From contig JAFEAZ010000029.1 in the NCBI GenBank assembly GCA_018266085.1, forward strand, positions 1 through 64,000: a DNA stretch of 64,000 bases. The letters are read 5' to 3'. Position numbers and translations under genes: made by a program. The stretch comes from Candidatus Babelota bacterium. Lineage in GTDB: Bacteria > Babelota > Babeliae > Babelales > Vermiphilaceae. Positions 1 to 9,221 of the stretch are shown here, piece by piece. Within the stretch, counting starts at the first letter, position 1. The number at the start of each line of letters is the position of its first letter. Under the pieces are notes generated by a model, which worked only from the letters and a program-made list of their open reading frames with translations, was not told the DNA's origin and searched no databases.

Positions 1-87
1 CTCACAACCAATTCATATCCGATATCTATGCCGTTTCTCGTGATATCCTTGTGTATCTAAATAATACTACTTTTAAATACACTTTCT

Positions 88-516
88 TTGGCTTCACGGC
101 ACAATGAAAATGGTCGCACTATAGTTATTGTGCCTACGGTCTGCGTTGGGGTATGGGCTTTCGTGAATTATGCGGTTAATAAATATCCCGATCGAGAGGC
201 TGCCTTGGCAAAATATCAAGATGCTGCCACAGAGGAAAGACAGCTAGCAATTATAAAGAAAAAAGACGCACTTTCAAATGCGATTGCATTTTTCGAAAAA
301 AGAAACCCTACAAGGTATACAAGCTATCTTATAGATAATGGCAATTCTTATAGAAAGCGCCTTGAAGAAGAGCTCTTGGCAGAAGAGTTCCATAATAAGC
401 CAGAAAACAGAGGCGTTTTTTATCAAGCTGCTAAAAAACAGGAAGAAATAAACAAGCTTCCTTGGGGAGCAAAATGGGCTGTGGAACGGTTTAAAGATTT
501 TTGGAGAATCATATAA
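88..516 (+). CDS. Small membrane-anchored protein of unknown function
   Basis: This encodes about 142 residues if translation begins at the TTG at 88. The frame is open only back to a stop at 58-60, and there is no clear ribosome binding site or ATG near the start. An alternative is the in-frame GTG at 163. The first 30 residues contain one hydrophobic stretch (TIVIVPTVCVGVWAFVNYAV) that could be a membrane anchor. The rest is charged, mostly helical and lysine/glutamate rich. I do not recognise a family. A good terminator follows directly, which supports the 3' end. The start is uncertain because another frame is open across 3-107. Confidence 0.5.
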   Translation: MASRHNENGRTIVIVPTVCVGVWAFVNYAVNKYPDREAALAKYQDAATEERQLAIIKKKDALSNAIAFFEKRNPTRYTSYLIDNGNSYRKRLEEELLAEEFHNKPENRGVFYQAAKKQEEINKLPWGAKWAVERFKDFWRII

Positions 517-547
517 GCGTTATAACTTTGCCTAATCTGATCAAGTG

Positions 548-599
548 TATACTCCCTTGTTGTAAACCACACCGGTTTGCCAAGGGAGTATATTTTTTT
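548..599 (+). terminator. Rho-independent terminator after the 88-516 gene
   Basis: A 12-bp perfect inverted repeat (TATACTCCCTTG at 548-559 with its complement at 581-592) encloses a 21-nt loop, which itself holds a short AAACC/GGTTT hairpin. A run of T follows (593-599). The T run lies on the plus-strand side, so it ends transcription coming from the 88-516 gene. It may also insulate the converging gltX. Confidence 0.7.
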
Positions 600-630
600 G
601 CTCAAAGCGCCAATGCGCCAATCTGTTTGT

Positions 631-2067
631 TTATTCAGCCAAGCGCTTGATGCGCTTGTAGCTTTCTTCTGCGCTCAGCATAGTGATAAGATCATGAATC
701 GAAGGGCCGTCCTGCTGTCCCATCAAAGCAAAGCGTAAGAACCAGAACAATGGCTTCATGCCGATACCCTTTTCTTTTGCTGAGAGTTTGACCGCTTGTA
801 AAAAGCTGTCAACAGCGGTAATGCTTTCGATATGTTCCATAACGCATGCTTGAATAGCAGGTAGCTGATGGTCAAAGTGGTGTGTGATATCGCCGAGACT
901 TAACGTGGGTGCATTAAAATAAAAATGGAGCGCCTGTACCGCGTCAGCCAAGGTGACTATGTCCGTTTTGATGGTCTGCAGAAGATGAGTGATCATTGCT
1001 TGATCCATCATTGCAACCGCAGGATATGCAGCTGTTAAAAATGGCATGCTCAAGTTGGTCAGCTCGTGCGGATCAAGTTTTTCGATCCATTTATGGTTTA
1101 ACCAGCGAAGCTTTTCAACATCATAGCGTACTTGGCCTGCTGCCGATATGTTGTCAAAACGCACGACGCTCACCAGTTGGTCAAGGGATAAGATCTCTTG
1201 CTCAAAGGTGCCGCCGCCAATGATGGCGAGATAATTGCAAATAGCTTCCGGCAAGAAACCTGCTGCGCGCAAATCGTTGAGCGAAAAACCGAAGTCACGC
1301 TTTGAAAGTTTTTTCCCTTCGCTGTTGCATAAAATGGGCATATGCCAATAGGTAGGCAATGGCGTTGCAAAGGCATGATACAGAGCAGCCTGTAAAGCGG
1401 TATTACTTAAATGATCTTCGCCGCGAAAGACGTGACTGATCTTCATCGTCATGTCGTCAATGGCATTGGCAAAGAGGAAGGTAACGCTATCATCTTGACG
1501 GGTGAGAGGAAAGTCGGAAAAATTTTTGAGTTCGAAACGTACAAGGCCACGCGCTAAATCATGAATTTCAAAACTCAGAGAGTCATCAAGTTTCATGCGC
1601 CAAATAAATGGTGTCTCTGCTTGCAGCTCGGCAGCACACGCATCCGCTGAAAGAGCAAGGCAAGTGCGGTCATAGCGCGGCGGTTTTTTTAGAGCTATCT
1701 GGCGTTGGCGGCTTCGTTCGAGTTCTTGCTCGGTGCAAAAGCAGCGATACACTTTATTCTCTTTGATAAGGACTGCCAATTTCTCTTGATATAAAGGCAT
1801 GCGCTCGGATTGATAGTAGGGACCGCAACCACGATCTTTACCTGGACCTTCATCGTAGATCAGCCCAAGCCATACAAGATCCTCTATGATCTGTTTGCCG
1901 CCTAGATCGAAATTCCGCTGTGCGTCGGTATCTTCAATGCGCAGGATAAATACCCCACGATGTTGATGCGCAAAAAGATAATTGACAAGGGCAGCGCGAA
2001 CATTGCCCAAATGCATAAGACCGGTGGGCGATGGAGCAAAGCGTGTTCGAGTAGATGGTGTTGTCAT
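631..2067 (-). CDS. gltX: Glutamyl-tRNA synthetase
   Basis: This is a class I aminoacyl-tRNA synthetase that charges tRNA-Glu with glutamate in the cytoplasm. At 478 residues it has the usual family length. The HIGH-type signature is visible near residues 13-24 (SPTGLMHLGNVR), and the KMSKS-type loop appears as GKKLSKRD near residue 253. The N-terminal catalytic Rossmann domain is followed by an all-helical anticodon-binding domain. The ATG at 2067 gives an N-terminus typical of the family (TRFAPSPTG). The gene stands alone on the minus strand between two plus-strand genes. Whether the enzyme also misacylates tRNA-Gln cannot be judged here. Confidence 0.97.
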   Translation of the reverse strand: MTTPSTRTRFAPSPTGLMHLGNVRAALVNYLFAHQHRGVFILRIEDTDAQRNFDLGGKQIIEDLVWLGLIYDEGPGKDRGCGPYYQSERMPLYQEKLAVLIKENKVYRCFCTEQELERSRQRQIALKKPPRYDRTCLALSADACAAELQAETPFIWRMKLDDSLSFEIHDLARGLVRFELKNFSDFPLTRQDDSVTFLFANAIDDMTMKISHVFRGEDHLSNTALQAALYHAFATPLPTYWHMPILCNSEGKKLSKRDFGFSLNDLRAAGFLPEAICNYLAIIGGGTFEQEILSLDQLVSVVRFDNISAAGQVRYDVEKLRWLNHKWIEKLDPHELTNLSMPFLTAAYPAVAMMDQAMITHLLQTIKTDIVTLADAVQALHFYFNAPTLSLGDITHHFDHQLPAIQACVMEHIESITAVDSFLQAVKLSAKEKGIGMKPLFWFLRFALMGQQDGPSIHDLITMLSAEESYKRIKRLAE

Positions 2068-2231
2068 GGCATGTGGCAGGTTTAAGGATAAAGCTATTAT
2101 GAGACAAGGTATTATGTTACCTGCGAAAAAAGAGCAAGTCTAGTTAGAACTTTTGACAGGAGCATTTAAGGTTTGGTAAGTTTTTCTGCTGAATGTTAGG
2201 AACCCCCCACTGAAAAAAAAAGGAGAAGGTG

Positions 2232-2510
2232 GTGAGACAATGTTTAAGTGTTACCTTTTCAGGTGACTATCCCGATGGGTTTTTACGAGATTTTATTCAA
2301 AAGCATGCGCGCGAATTTAATTTAGAAGGGACTGCTCAGTGGAGCCATGATGGCCTTATTCATATTGTTGTGTGTGGCAACAAGGAGCATGTTGATGCCT
2401 TTCTTGATCTGGTGCACAAGGGTTCCAATGGCGTTCTGCCCGAAGATATAAGCGTCGAGCCCTTCGTTCGCGAGAAAGATTATAGAGGTATCTTTCGCGT
2501 TATTGAATAG
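2232..2510 (+). CDS. Acylphosphatase-like protein
   Basis: This protein of about 92 residues has the size and pattern of acylphosphatase, a small alpha/beta enzyme that hydrolyses acyl phosphates. The N-terminal strand VTFSGDYPDGFLRDF corresponds to the family's catalytic loop, normally GRVQGVGFR. The glycines and one Arg are kept but the loop is degenerate. Later segments (GTAQWSHDGLIHIVVCGN and VDAFLDLVHKG) match the family's later strand and helix. Two GTG starts are possible, at 2229 and 2232. The AAGGAG at 2219-2224 is better spaced for 2232. Activity is uncertain because the phosphate-binding loop departs from the consensus. Confidence 0.65.
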   Translation: MRQCLSVTFSGDYPDGFLRDFIQKHAREFNLEGTAQWSHDGLIHIVVCGNKEHVDAFLDLVHKGSNGVLPEDISVEPFVREKDYRGIFRVIE

Positions 2511-2669
2511 AGGCTACTGCCCATGCCTGCTGAAAAAACGAACAGAGCGAGTCGCGCTATTTTAATGAACATTTGTGGAATGTCATGTACACTAAAATAG
2601 ACGTTGAGTTTTGTAGGTTGCCTAAAAGCAGCGTACAATACGAATAGTTTTTTCTAGCTGGATAATGGT

Positions 2670-5612
2670 GTGGTGATAGAGATGCAAAGATGGCCGGGTA
2701 GAGGCTTTCTTTTTTTGGGTTGGTTTTTCTTCTCGGTTTTCATTACTTTTTTCTTGGGTGCCGAGATTAAACCATCTCATGTACGTACGGTGCGCATCGA
2801 TACCACTAAAGATGATTATGCGGCAATGATCGTGCAAGCAGTACCAGAGGTAACGACGCTTCATAAGATCAGCTTTTCCAGTGATGTTTTCTTTGAGCAA
2901 GATGAATTTTTCTATTTAACGGACCTGCGTGAGTCATCGCAATTGACCGCTACGCAATTGGTCGAGGCGGTCCGTACTCTTATTAAAAAAAATAGATTCT
3001 CAATAATAACTCTGTCTTTGGATTCCTATGATGATGGCGTACAACTTCATGTAGATTTAGTGGGCTTTTGGAGTTTTGATCGACTTAAAATAGAGGGTGT
3101 TCTGATCGGTAAGGATCTCTATAAACATCAGTATAGTATGGAACTAGGAGACCCTTTTAATGAAGAGCTCCATGAGACGCTTCTGGAAAAAATACGGAAA
3201 GATTTAAAAGATAAGGGCTTTTTTAAAAGCTCCGTTACAAGCGAAATTAAGCGCGACGAGAAGAGGAAAACGGTTCAGGTGACTCTTGCTGTTAATCGAG
3301 GCCCATCATTTACCGCACTGTTAGAGCCGGTGACAGTGCGCGCTGCGGCCGATCTTTCGGGGCATGATGTTGAGGTTATTACAGCCTATATAGAACGACA
3401 TTGCCTGCATCGCTTGTCCCGTTTTGGATATAACAAACAGACGATTAACAAAGCGGCTCTTGCGATACGCAAGTATCTTACTGCTCAAGGATTTTTAGAT
3501 GCCAAGATTGAGCTTGAAGAGCGTATTCAGATCAACACTGGCGCAGTCAGAATTTCTTTTATTATCGATCTTCATGGCAAGAAAAAGTGCACCTTCCTTG
3601 GCAATCATTTTTTTACGGCGGCACATCTTTTAGAGCATATTATGAGCCTTGGCCCATCTTCATGGCTTTTACCGACTAGCATGATACAGCAAGATATTAT
3701 TAAATTATATACCGATAAAGGGTTCAGGGATGTCCAGGTGGCGCTGCAAGAGGAGCCTACAGAGCTTTTTTTCATTATTAATGAAGGGACACGTTCTCGT
3801 TTGGACAAGGTTGGTATAGCAGGAGCCACTTTGTTCACGGTTGACTACGTAGTAAAAACCTATTTTAAAGAACTGCTTGGGCAGTATTGTGACGAGCAGG
3901 CTGTGCAAAAGGCGCTTGAAGCTATCGGTGATGCCTATACTAAACAGGGTTTTCTTGATGTGTCGATACCAAGTATCGCCTGGAATCGTTCTGATAAAAA
4001 AGGTCGCTATGATGTGCAGATTGTTATTGATGAAGGGCTTAGAAGCTCTATTGAATCGATTCGCATCCCCGGCTATGAACAGTTAGAGGGCAAGGGGCCG
4101 TGCGCTTTGCCCAGCGATGGTACGGCAAAGCCGTTCCATGCGGCCTGCCTTCATGAACAGCGAGCCTGGCTTTTAAAGCAGCTTGGGCTGCAAGAGTCGA
4201 TGAATTTGAGTATTCGTCATGAGCTCAAACGCAACGGCACAAAGATTGCCATCCTGTGGTTAGTCAATAGAAGTACAGCCCCCACTATGAAGTTTGGCAA
4301 GACGATAGTCACTGGCTGTAGCGGTTTTCCGTTCGCCTTATTAAAACGTGAATTTTGCTATAACGAAGATGATCTTTGGGATCAAACAGCATTAAAAAAT
4401 ACGCTCAAACGTATTAAAGCGCTGGATGTGTTTGTACGAGTGCATGTCTGCCCGCATGCTCCCAGCATCGCGCAAGAGAAAAAAGCGGTTCTGGTTAAGG
4501 TTCATAAGGATGATCGTTTTGAGATACGGCTGCGTCCTGGGGTAGCATTACAGCAATTGAGTAAGAAACTTTGTTTTAATGGCTTAACGTACAAGCTTGG
4601 GGGCTCTTTTATTGTTAAAAACCCTTTAAATGCGGGTGATCAATTTCGTGTTGAGACCGACTTTACTCGTTCTCAACAGGTATTTGAAATTTCATATCGC
4701 CGCCCTTGGCTTTTCTTCTGGCCTCTTAAAACAATCTTTAAGGTATACGACAATAAATATCAACAACCCGGCTGTATTGGTATTAAAAAGAATGTGTATC
4801 AGGTGGCGCAACAAGGTTTTTTGACCAGCTTAACGAAGCGTCATGAGACGTATGATGCGAGTATCAATCTTGGCTTTGAATATATGCAGACGATTGTGCA
4901 AAACAAGTGGAATGAGCATGGTCCTTTTGCACTCAGTATAGCACGGGCTATTAATTTTGAACCACAGCTGCTTGGTAAAAAGATTCCCTATGCGGTTATT
5001 GAACCAACCGTTGTTGTGAATAAAGTTGATAATAACGCCTTTCCTCGTAAAGGACTTTTGACGGTATTGTCAGCTAAAGGGATGTTTCCAGTAGGTCGCA
5101 CGGCTGAAGATCTCTATTTTATTCGTTTGTTGGTAGAGCAGTCATTCTATATCCCATTACGGACGCTTGTTATGGCCTTGCGCTTTCGTGTTGGTCATCT
5201 CTTTCATAAAGATTTTGCAAGCATCATGCCGACTGAGCGTTTTTATCTGGGAGGTGCAAACTCTATACGTGGCTATGAGACCGATCTGTGTCCGCCGCTT
5301 GGTGTAGTAGATGATCATGGCGAGCGCCGCTTGGTGCCTCAGGGGGGTAAATCTATGGTGAATCTCAATATAGAAGGGCGGTTCCCCTTGTATGGCCGTC
5401 TTGGTGGGGTGCTCTTTCAAGATATTGGTGCGCTTACCAGAAGCACATTTTTAGCGCTCAAAGAAGAAAAGCTATTGGCAGCAACCGGTTTCGGTCTGCG
5501 CTATCATACGCCACTCGGGCCTTTGCGTTTTGATTTTGGCATCAAGTGGCGCGCGCAGGTGCCTCATGAATCTCGCTATGCGTGGTTTTTAACCTTCGGG
5601 CACGCGTTTTAA
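2670..5612 (+). CDS. bamA: Omp85 family outer membrane protein, BamA-like
   Basis: This 980-residue protein belongs to the Omp85 superfamily, whose members insert beta-barrel proteins into the outer membrane. A signal sequence is visible at residues 3-32. About 550 residues follow with repeated POTRA-like alpha/beta units; phrases of the type 'G(F)LDAKI', 'GFRDVQV' and 'GFLDVSI' recur at about 80-residue spacing. The C-terminal 380 or so residues form the barrel. The hallmark loop motif appears as GGANSIRGYE near residue 863. The protein ends in a terminal phenylalanine after FLTFGHA, as expected for a BAM substrate or component. A TamA-type paralogue is possible, but the length and number of POTRA units favour BamA. 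Translation could begin at the GTG at 2670 or the ATG at 2679. Confidence 0.85.
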   Translation: MVIEMQRWPGRGFLFLGWFFFSVFITFFLGAEIKPSHVRTVRIDTTKDDYAAMIVQAVPEVTTLHKISFSSDVFFEQDEFFYLTDLRESSQLTATQLVEAVRTLIKKNRFSIITLSLDSYDDGVQLHVDLVGFWSFDRLKIEGVLIGKDLYKHQYSMELGDPFNEELHETLLEKIRKDLKDKGFFKSSVTSEIKRDEKRKTVQVTLAVNRGPSFTALLEPVTVRAAADLSGHDVEVITAYIERHCLHRLSRFGYNKQTINKAALAIRKYLTAQGFLDAKIELEERIQINTGAVRISFIIDLHGKKKCTFLGNHFFTAAHLLEHIMSLGPSSWLLPTSMIQQDIIKLYTDKGFRDVQVALQEEPTELFFIINEGTRSRLDKVGIAGATLFTVDYVVKTYFKELLGQYCDEQAVQKALEAIGDAYTKQGFLDVSIPSIAWNRSDKKGRYDVQIVIDEGLRSSIESIRIPGYEQLEGKGPCALPSDGTAKPFHAACLHEQRAWLLKQLGLQESMNLSIRHELKRNGTKIAILWLVNRSTAPTMKFGKTIVTGCSGFPFALLKREFCYNEDDLWDQTALKNTLKRIKALDVFVRVHVCPHAPSIAQEKKAVLVKVHKDDRFEIRLRPGVALQQLSKKLCFNGLTYKLGGSFIVKNPLNAGDQFRVETDFTRSQQVFEISYRRPWLFFWPLKTIFKVYDNKYQQPGCIGIKKNVYQVAQQGFLTSLTKRHETYDASINLGFEYMQTIVQNKWNEHGPFALSIARAINFEPQLLGKKIPYAVIEPTVVVNKVDNNAFPRKGLLTVLSAKGMFPVGRTAEDLYFIRLLVEQSFYIPLRTLVMALRFRVGHLFHKDFASIMPTERFYLGGANSIRGYETDLCPPLGVVDDHGERRLVPQGGKSMVNLNIEGRFPLYGRLGGVLFQDIGALTRSTFLALKEEKLLAATGFGLRYHTPLGPLRFDFGIKWRAQVPHESRYAWFLTFGHAF

Positions 5613-5655
5613 GCCGCTATTTGTTACTATTTATTTTGATTTCCCGTTGAAAAAT

Positions 5656-5694
5656 GCGTACCATGATATGCAGTTGAATTATGGTATGCTTTTA
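5656..5694 (+). terminator. Probable terminator after the bamA-like gene
   Basis: A nine-base stem (GCGTACCAT at 5656-5664 with ATGGTATGC at 5681-5689, one G-T pair) is followed by TTTTAT. It lies between the BamA-like gene and the His-rich membrane protein. The stem is modest. Confidence 0.45.
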
Positions 5695-5757
5695 TACACA
5701 ATAACCTCTTAGTAAGTTACTTATGTAAGAGTTCTTTAAACCTGGGAGTTTCAGCAC

Positions 5758-6477
5758 GTGAGCGCGCAAAACCACGATGACCATCTTCACTATCATGGTC
5801 CTGAAGGGCATCATCATAACCACGTACACTTTGTGCGAGAAGAGATTATGTGTCACTTGCCTTATGCTATTTTCTCAGTGGCATTCGGGTTGGCAATTTT
5901 GAGCTTCCTGGCCTATTCGGCGTGTGTATCGGCTACCCATAATACTGCCGTTTGCATGGGCAGTCACATTCTTTTTCACAGCTTTCACTTTATGCATATC
6001 GTTTTTGCCGCAACGGGCACCATGATTACCTTTTTGCGTTTTTCAAATAAGGTGGCTAAGGCGTTTGTGATTGGGGCACTTTCAACGATGCTTTTTTGTA
6101 CGTTGTCCGATGCGATTTTGCCCTATGTTGGTGGTCTTATATTAGGGGTTGATATGCATTTTCATCTCTGTTTTTTAACAGAGCTGTCGAATGTATTGCC
6201 TTTCCTGGTGGTAGGATTGTGCAATGGGTATTTGATGAGCCGTCATGACTCGTCTCGCCAGGGTACCTACTCGATTTTTTCCCATTTTGTGCATATTTTA
6301 ATTAGTTCATTTGCTTCGATTTTTTATCTTGTTTCAAATGGGTTCACCGATTGGTACTTGAGTATCGGGCCAGTATTTGTCTTCTTAGTGTTTGCGGTCG
6401 TTGTGCCGTGCACGATGTCTGATGTTGTTGTACCAATGATGTTTGCAGGGGCTGATAAAGCGCATGAGAAACATTAA
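5758..6477 (+). CDS. Histidine-rich polytopic membrane protein of unknown function
   Basis: The protein has about 239 residues. The first 30 residues are cytoplasmic-looking and packed with His (HDDHLHYH, then GHHHNHVHF), suggesting metal binding. Five or six hydrophobic segments follow, with further His residues near or inside them (SHILFHSFHFMHIVF, GVDMHFHLCF). It ends in KAHEKH. The start is a GTG at 5758, preceded by CTGGGAG at a usable distance. The stop overlaps the potA start by 14 bases, so the two are translationally coupled and belong to one operon. I do not recognise the family. A role in metal sensing or transport, or as an accessory to the following ABC transporter, is inference only. 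Confidence 0.75.
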   Translation: MSAQNHDDHLHYHGPEGHHHNHVHFVREEIMCHLPYAIFSVAFGLAILSFLAYSACVSATHNTAVCMGSHILFHSFHFMHIVFAATGTMITFLRFSNKVAKAFVIGALSTMLFCTLSDAILPYVGGLILGVDMHFHLCFLTELSNVLPFLVVGLCNGYLMSRHDSSRQGTYSIFSHFVHILISSFASIFYLVSNGFTDWYLSIGPVFVFLVFAVVVPCTMSDVVVPMMFAGADKAHEKH

Positions 6478-7555
6478 AATAGACAAAGTAAGCAAGGCTT
6501 TCCGTGGCGATACCATCTTAGAAGATGTATCGTTGACGATACCGGGCGGTAAATTTTTCGCATTGCTTGGTCCAAGCGGGAGCGGTAAAACAACGCTTTT
6601 GCGTCTGATAGCGGGGCTTGAAACAGCAGATAGCGGCAAGATATTTCTTGGTGACACTGATATTACGACGATGCCTATTAATGAGCGTCGTATTAATACG
6701 GTTTTTCAAAATTATGCGCTTTTTCCGCATATGAATGTCTATGATAACGTCGCCTATGCGCTCGCCATTCGCCATGTTCCTAAAGATATTATAGAACAGA
6801 AGGTCATCAAAGTACTAAAAGTTGTTCACTTAGAGCGCTTTATTTATAAAGCAATCGATCAACTGTCTGGTGGGCAGCAACAGCGTGTCGCTCTTGCGCG
6901 TGCTATTATTAATGAGCCGGATGTTTTGTTGTTGGATGAGCCGCTGGCAGCGTTAGATCTTAAACTACGTGAGCGCATGCTTGTGGAGCTCATTGAGCTG
7001 CAAGACCAATTAAAAACTACGTTTGTGTATGTGACTCATGACCAATTTGAAGCGCTTACCGTAGCCGATTATATGGCTATCATGAACAAAGATGGCTGTA
7101 TTGAACAGGTCGGTACACCAAAAGAGATCTATGAATTTCCTACTTCGGTGTTCGTAGCAAGCTTTGTAGGGACTACCAATATTATTAGTGGTACATTGCA
7201 CAGTGACGAGCATGAGCAGACCATAGAGATTGCCGATCTTGGTAAAATGCCCGTTGCGGTTCCTGTTGATAAGGCCTGGGCGGTTGATGGGGCCAAGGTT
7301 GCCATTAGTTTGCGCCCTGAAAAGATAGAAATTTGCAAGCAAGAGCAGGTTGGTTTTTCTAATATGCTTCGTGGTACCGTGCAAGCAATTGTGTATCATG
7401 GTCGGTCAACACAATATAATGTGCGGGTGTCCGACAGTCTGGTATTGCAGGTTTTTGAGCAGAACGAGGAGCATTTTCCTCAAGAGGTTATCGATTATGA
7501 TGATCATGTGTATCTCTATTGGCAAAAAGAAAATGTGGTGCTGTTGAATCAATGA
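6464..7555 (+). CDS. potA: Spermidine/putrescine ABC transporter ATP-binding protein
   Basis: This is the ATPase of a polyamine importer. It has all the ABC motifs: Walker A GPSGSGKTT near residue 36, Q-loop QNYALFP, signature LSGGQQQR near 132, Walker B VLLLDEP near 157 and the switch His in THD. The C-terminal 120 or so residues fit a TOBE regulatory domain, as in PotA and related importers. The ATG at 6464 gives MRNIKIDKV and overlaps the upstream gene by 14 bases, so I prefer it to an upstream TTG. The stop shares an ATGA overlap with potB. The four pot genes are in the order A-B-C-D. Confidence 0.93.
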   Translation: MRNIKIDKVSKAFRGDTILEDVSLTIPGGKFFALLGPSGSGKTTLLRLIAGLETADSGKIFLGDTDITTMPINERRINTVFQNYALFPHMNVYDNVAYALAIRHVPKDIIEQKVIKVLKVVHLERFIYKAIDQLSGGQQQRVALARAIINEPDVLLLDEPLAALDLKLRERMLVELIELQDQLKTTFVYVTHDQFEALTVADYMAIMNKDGCIEQVGTPKEIYEFPTSVFVASFVGTTNIISGTLHSDEHEQTIEIADLGKMPVAVPVDKAWAVDGAKVAISLRPEKIEICKQEQVGFSNMLRGTVQAIVYHGRSTQYNVRVSDSLVLQVFEQNEEHFPQEVIDYDDHVYLYWQKENVVLLNQ

Positions 7556-8436
7556 ACATACTTACACGCATGCGACAAGCATTTGTTCACGAAATACCTT
7601 TTTTCATGGCGCTGCCAGCGTTTGTGTGGCAAATGCTGTTTTTGTATATACCGCTCATGTGTGTTGTCGGCCTTACCTTTTTGCATATACATGAGCAATT
7701 TTCGCTGAGCTCTTTGACGCTTGCTCATTATGTATTACTTAAAAACCCTTTATTGTGGGCGGTTATCCTGCGTTCATTGCTCTTAGCTTTTTGTGCAGCC
7801 TGTACGTGTGCTCTTTTTGCGTATCCAGTTGCTTATTATATCGCTTTGCATGCGAATCGATTTCGTCACGTGTGTCTCTTTTTTCTGATTCTGCCTTTTT
7901 GGACGAATATGTTAGTGCAGGTCTATGCCTGGTTTTTTGTCTTAGAAAAAAATGGTCTTATTAATACGCTCCTATTGAACTTGGGCATTATCAGCGAACC
8001 ACTCTATTTTTTAAACACGATCGGTGCGGTCTATATTGTGATGGTCTACTGTTATTTGCCATTCATGGCTATGCCGATATATTCCATACTTGATCGATTC
8101 GATAGGCGATTAATCGAGGCATCTCTTGATTTGGGTGCGAGCCAATGGCGAACTTTTTTACATATTACATTGCCACTTTCATTTCAAGGAATTCGCACCG
8201 GCTTTTTCTTGGTATTTGTTCCAGCTTTTGGAGAGTTTGTTATTCCTGTGCTCATGGGCGGGGGTAAGAAGATGTATGTTGGTTCATTGATATCCTACTA
8301 TTTTTTGTCGGCGCTTGATACAAACCGAGGAGCCGTCTGTACCGTTATCAGTGCACTTGTACTTTTGGTCGTTTCTCTTGCGCTCAATAAGCTTTTAAAA
8401 TGGCTTATCAAGGTATATGTAGGCAAAGGATATTAA
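7552..8436 (+). CDS. potB: Polyamine ABC transporter permease
   Basis: This 294-residue inner membrane permease has six predicted membrane spans. The EAA loop that docks the ATPase is visible as EASLDLGASQWRTFLHITLP, near residue 190. It pairs with PotC to form the channel for spermidine/putrescine. The ATG at 7552 overlaps the potA stop (ATGA), and the stop touches the potC start. Such tight coupling is typical of pot operons. Substrate assignment rests on the whole operon, mainly on PotD. Confidence 0.9.
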   Translation: MNILTRMRQAFVHEIPFFMALPAFVWQMLFLYIPLMCVVGLTFLHIHEQFSLSSLTLAHYVLLKNPLLWAVILRSLLLAFCAACTCALFAYPVAYYIALHANRFRHVCLFFLILPFWTNMLVQVYAWFFVLEKNGLINTLLLNLGIISEPLYFLNTIGAVYIVMVYCYLPFMAMPIYSILDRFDRRLIEASLDLGASQWRTFLHITLPLSFQGIRTGFFLVFVPAFGEFVIPVLMGGGKKMYVGSLISYYFLSALDTNRGAVCTVISALVLLVVSLALNKLLKWLIKVYVGKGY

Positions 8437-9221
8437 TGGAAAAAACAATACCCGTCAGTAAGGCGCTCATAGCTTCTGTTGTAGCGGTCTATTTTTTTCT
8501 GTATTTACCTGTTTTTGTGGTGATACTCTTTTCGTTCAATGATGCAAACTATCCTTATGTCTGGTCCGGTTTCACGCTCAAATGGTATCAAGAGTTATGG
8601 TATTCCGTTGAGGTATGGGACGCCTTGCAAAACTCTTTGATTGTTGCCGGCTCATCGGTTGCGTTGAGCCTTACCATGGGCGTTTTTGTCGTATGGTATG
8701 GGTCGCAGACTATCCTTGCACGATTTCTTGGGCTCTTTTATGGGACCTTGGCTGCTCCGGAAGTTGTGCTTGCGGTTGGTCTTTTAACACTTTTTGCCTC
8801 ACTCAGCGTTGAATTGGGATTTGTGTCACTTATAGCGGCGCACACGTTATTAGGGCTTGGGTATGTGGTGCCTATGGTGGAAGGAGCTTTTCAAGGGCTC
8901 AATAAATCATTAACAGAAGCGTCGCTCGATCTTGGAGCGACGCGGCAGCAAACATTTTTAAAGATAATCCTGCCTCTCTTGATGCCGACCTTATTTGCCG
9001 CAGGTCTTCTCGTTTTTATTGTTTCGCTTGATGATTTTTTGATCTCATTTTTCTGTTCCGGCTCAAGCGCGCAAACATTACCTATGTATATTTTTTCCAT
9101 GATACGTTCGGGGTCAACGCCTGTGGTGAATGCGTTGTCTACCATTATGCTGCTGATAAGCTCCTTTTTTGTGCTCGGTTTTTCATTGTTGCATGTGCGA
9201 CGCTTGGGATGGCGATTATGA
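8436..9221 (+). CDS. potC: Polyamine ABC transporter permease
   Basis: This is the second permease, 261 residues with about six membrane segments. The EAA loop reads EASLDLGATRQQTFLKIILP near residue 160. The sequence FNDANYPYVWSGFTLKWYQELW after the first span is characteristic of PotC proteins. The ATG at 8436 shares one base with the potB stop (TAATG). The stop overlaps potD through ATGA. It functions with PotB in the inner membrane. Confidence 0.92.
   Translation: MEKTIPVSKALIASVVAVYFFLYLPVFVVILFSFNDANYPYVWSGFTLKWYQELWYSVEVWDALQNSLIVAGSSVALSLTMGVFVVWYGSQTILARFLGLFYGTLAAPEVVLAVGLLTLFASLSVELGFVSLIAAHTLLGLGYVVPMVEGAFQGLNKSLTEASLDLGATRQQTFLKIILPLLMPTLFAAGLLVFIVSLDDFLISFFCSGSSAQTLPMYIFSMIRSGSTPVVNALSTIMLLISSFFVLGFSLLHVRRLGWRL

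Noticed and set aside
3-107. An open frame running from the left edge to a stop at 105-107
   Set aside because: It could be the end of an upstream gene, but only about 34 codons are visible and no family pattern appears. I left it as a possibility instead of calling a partial gene.
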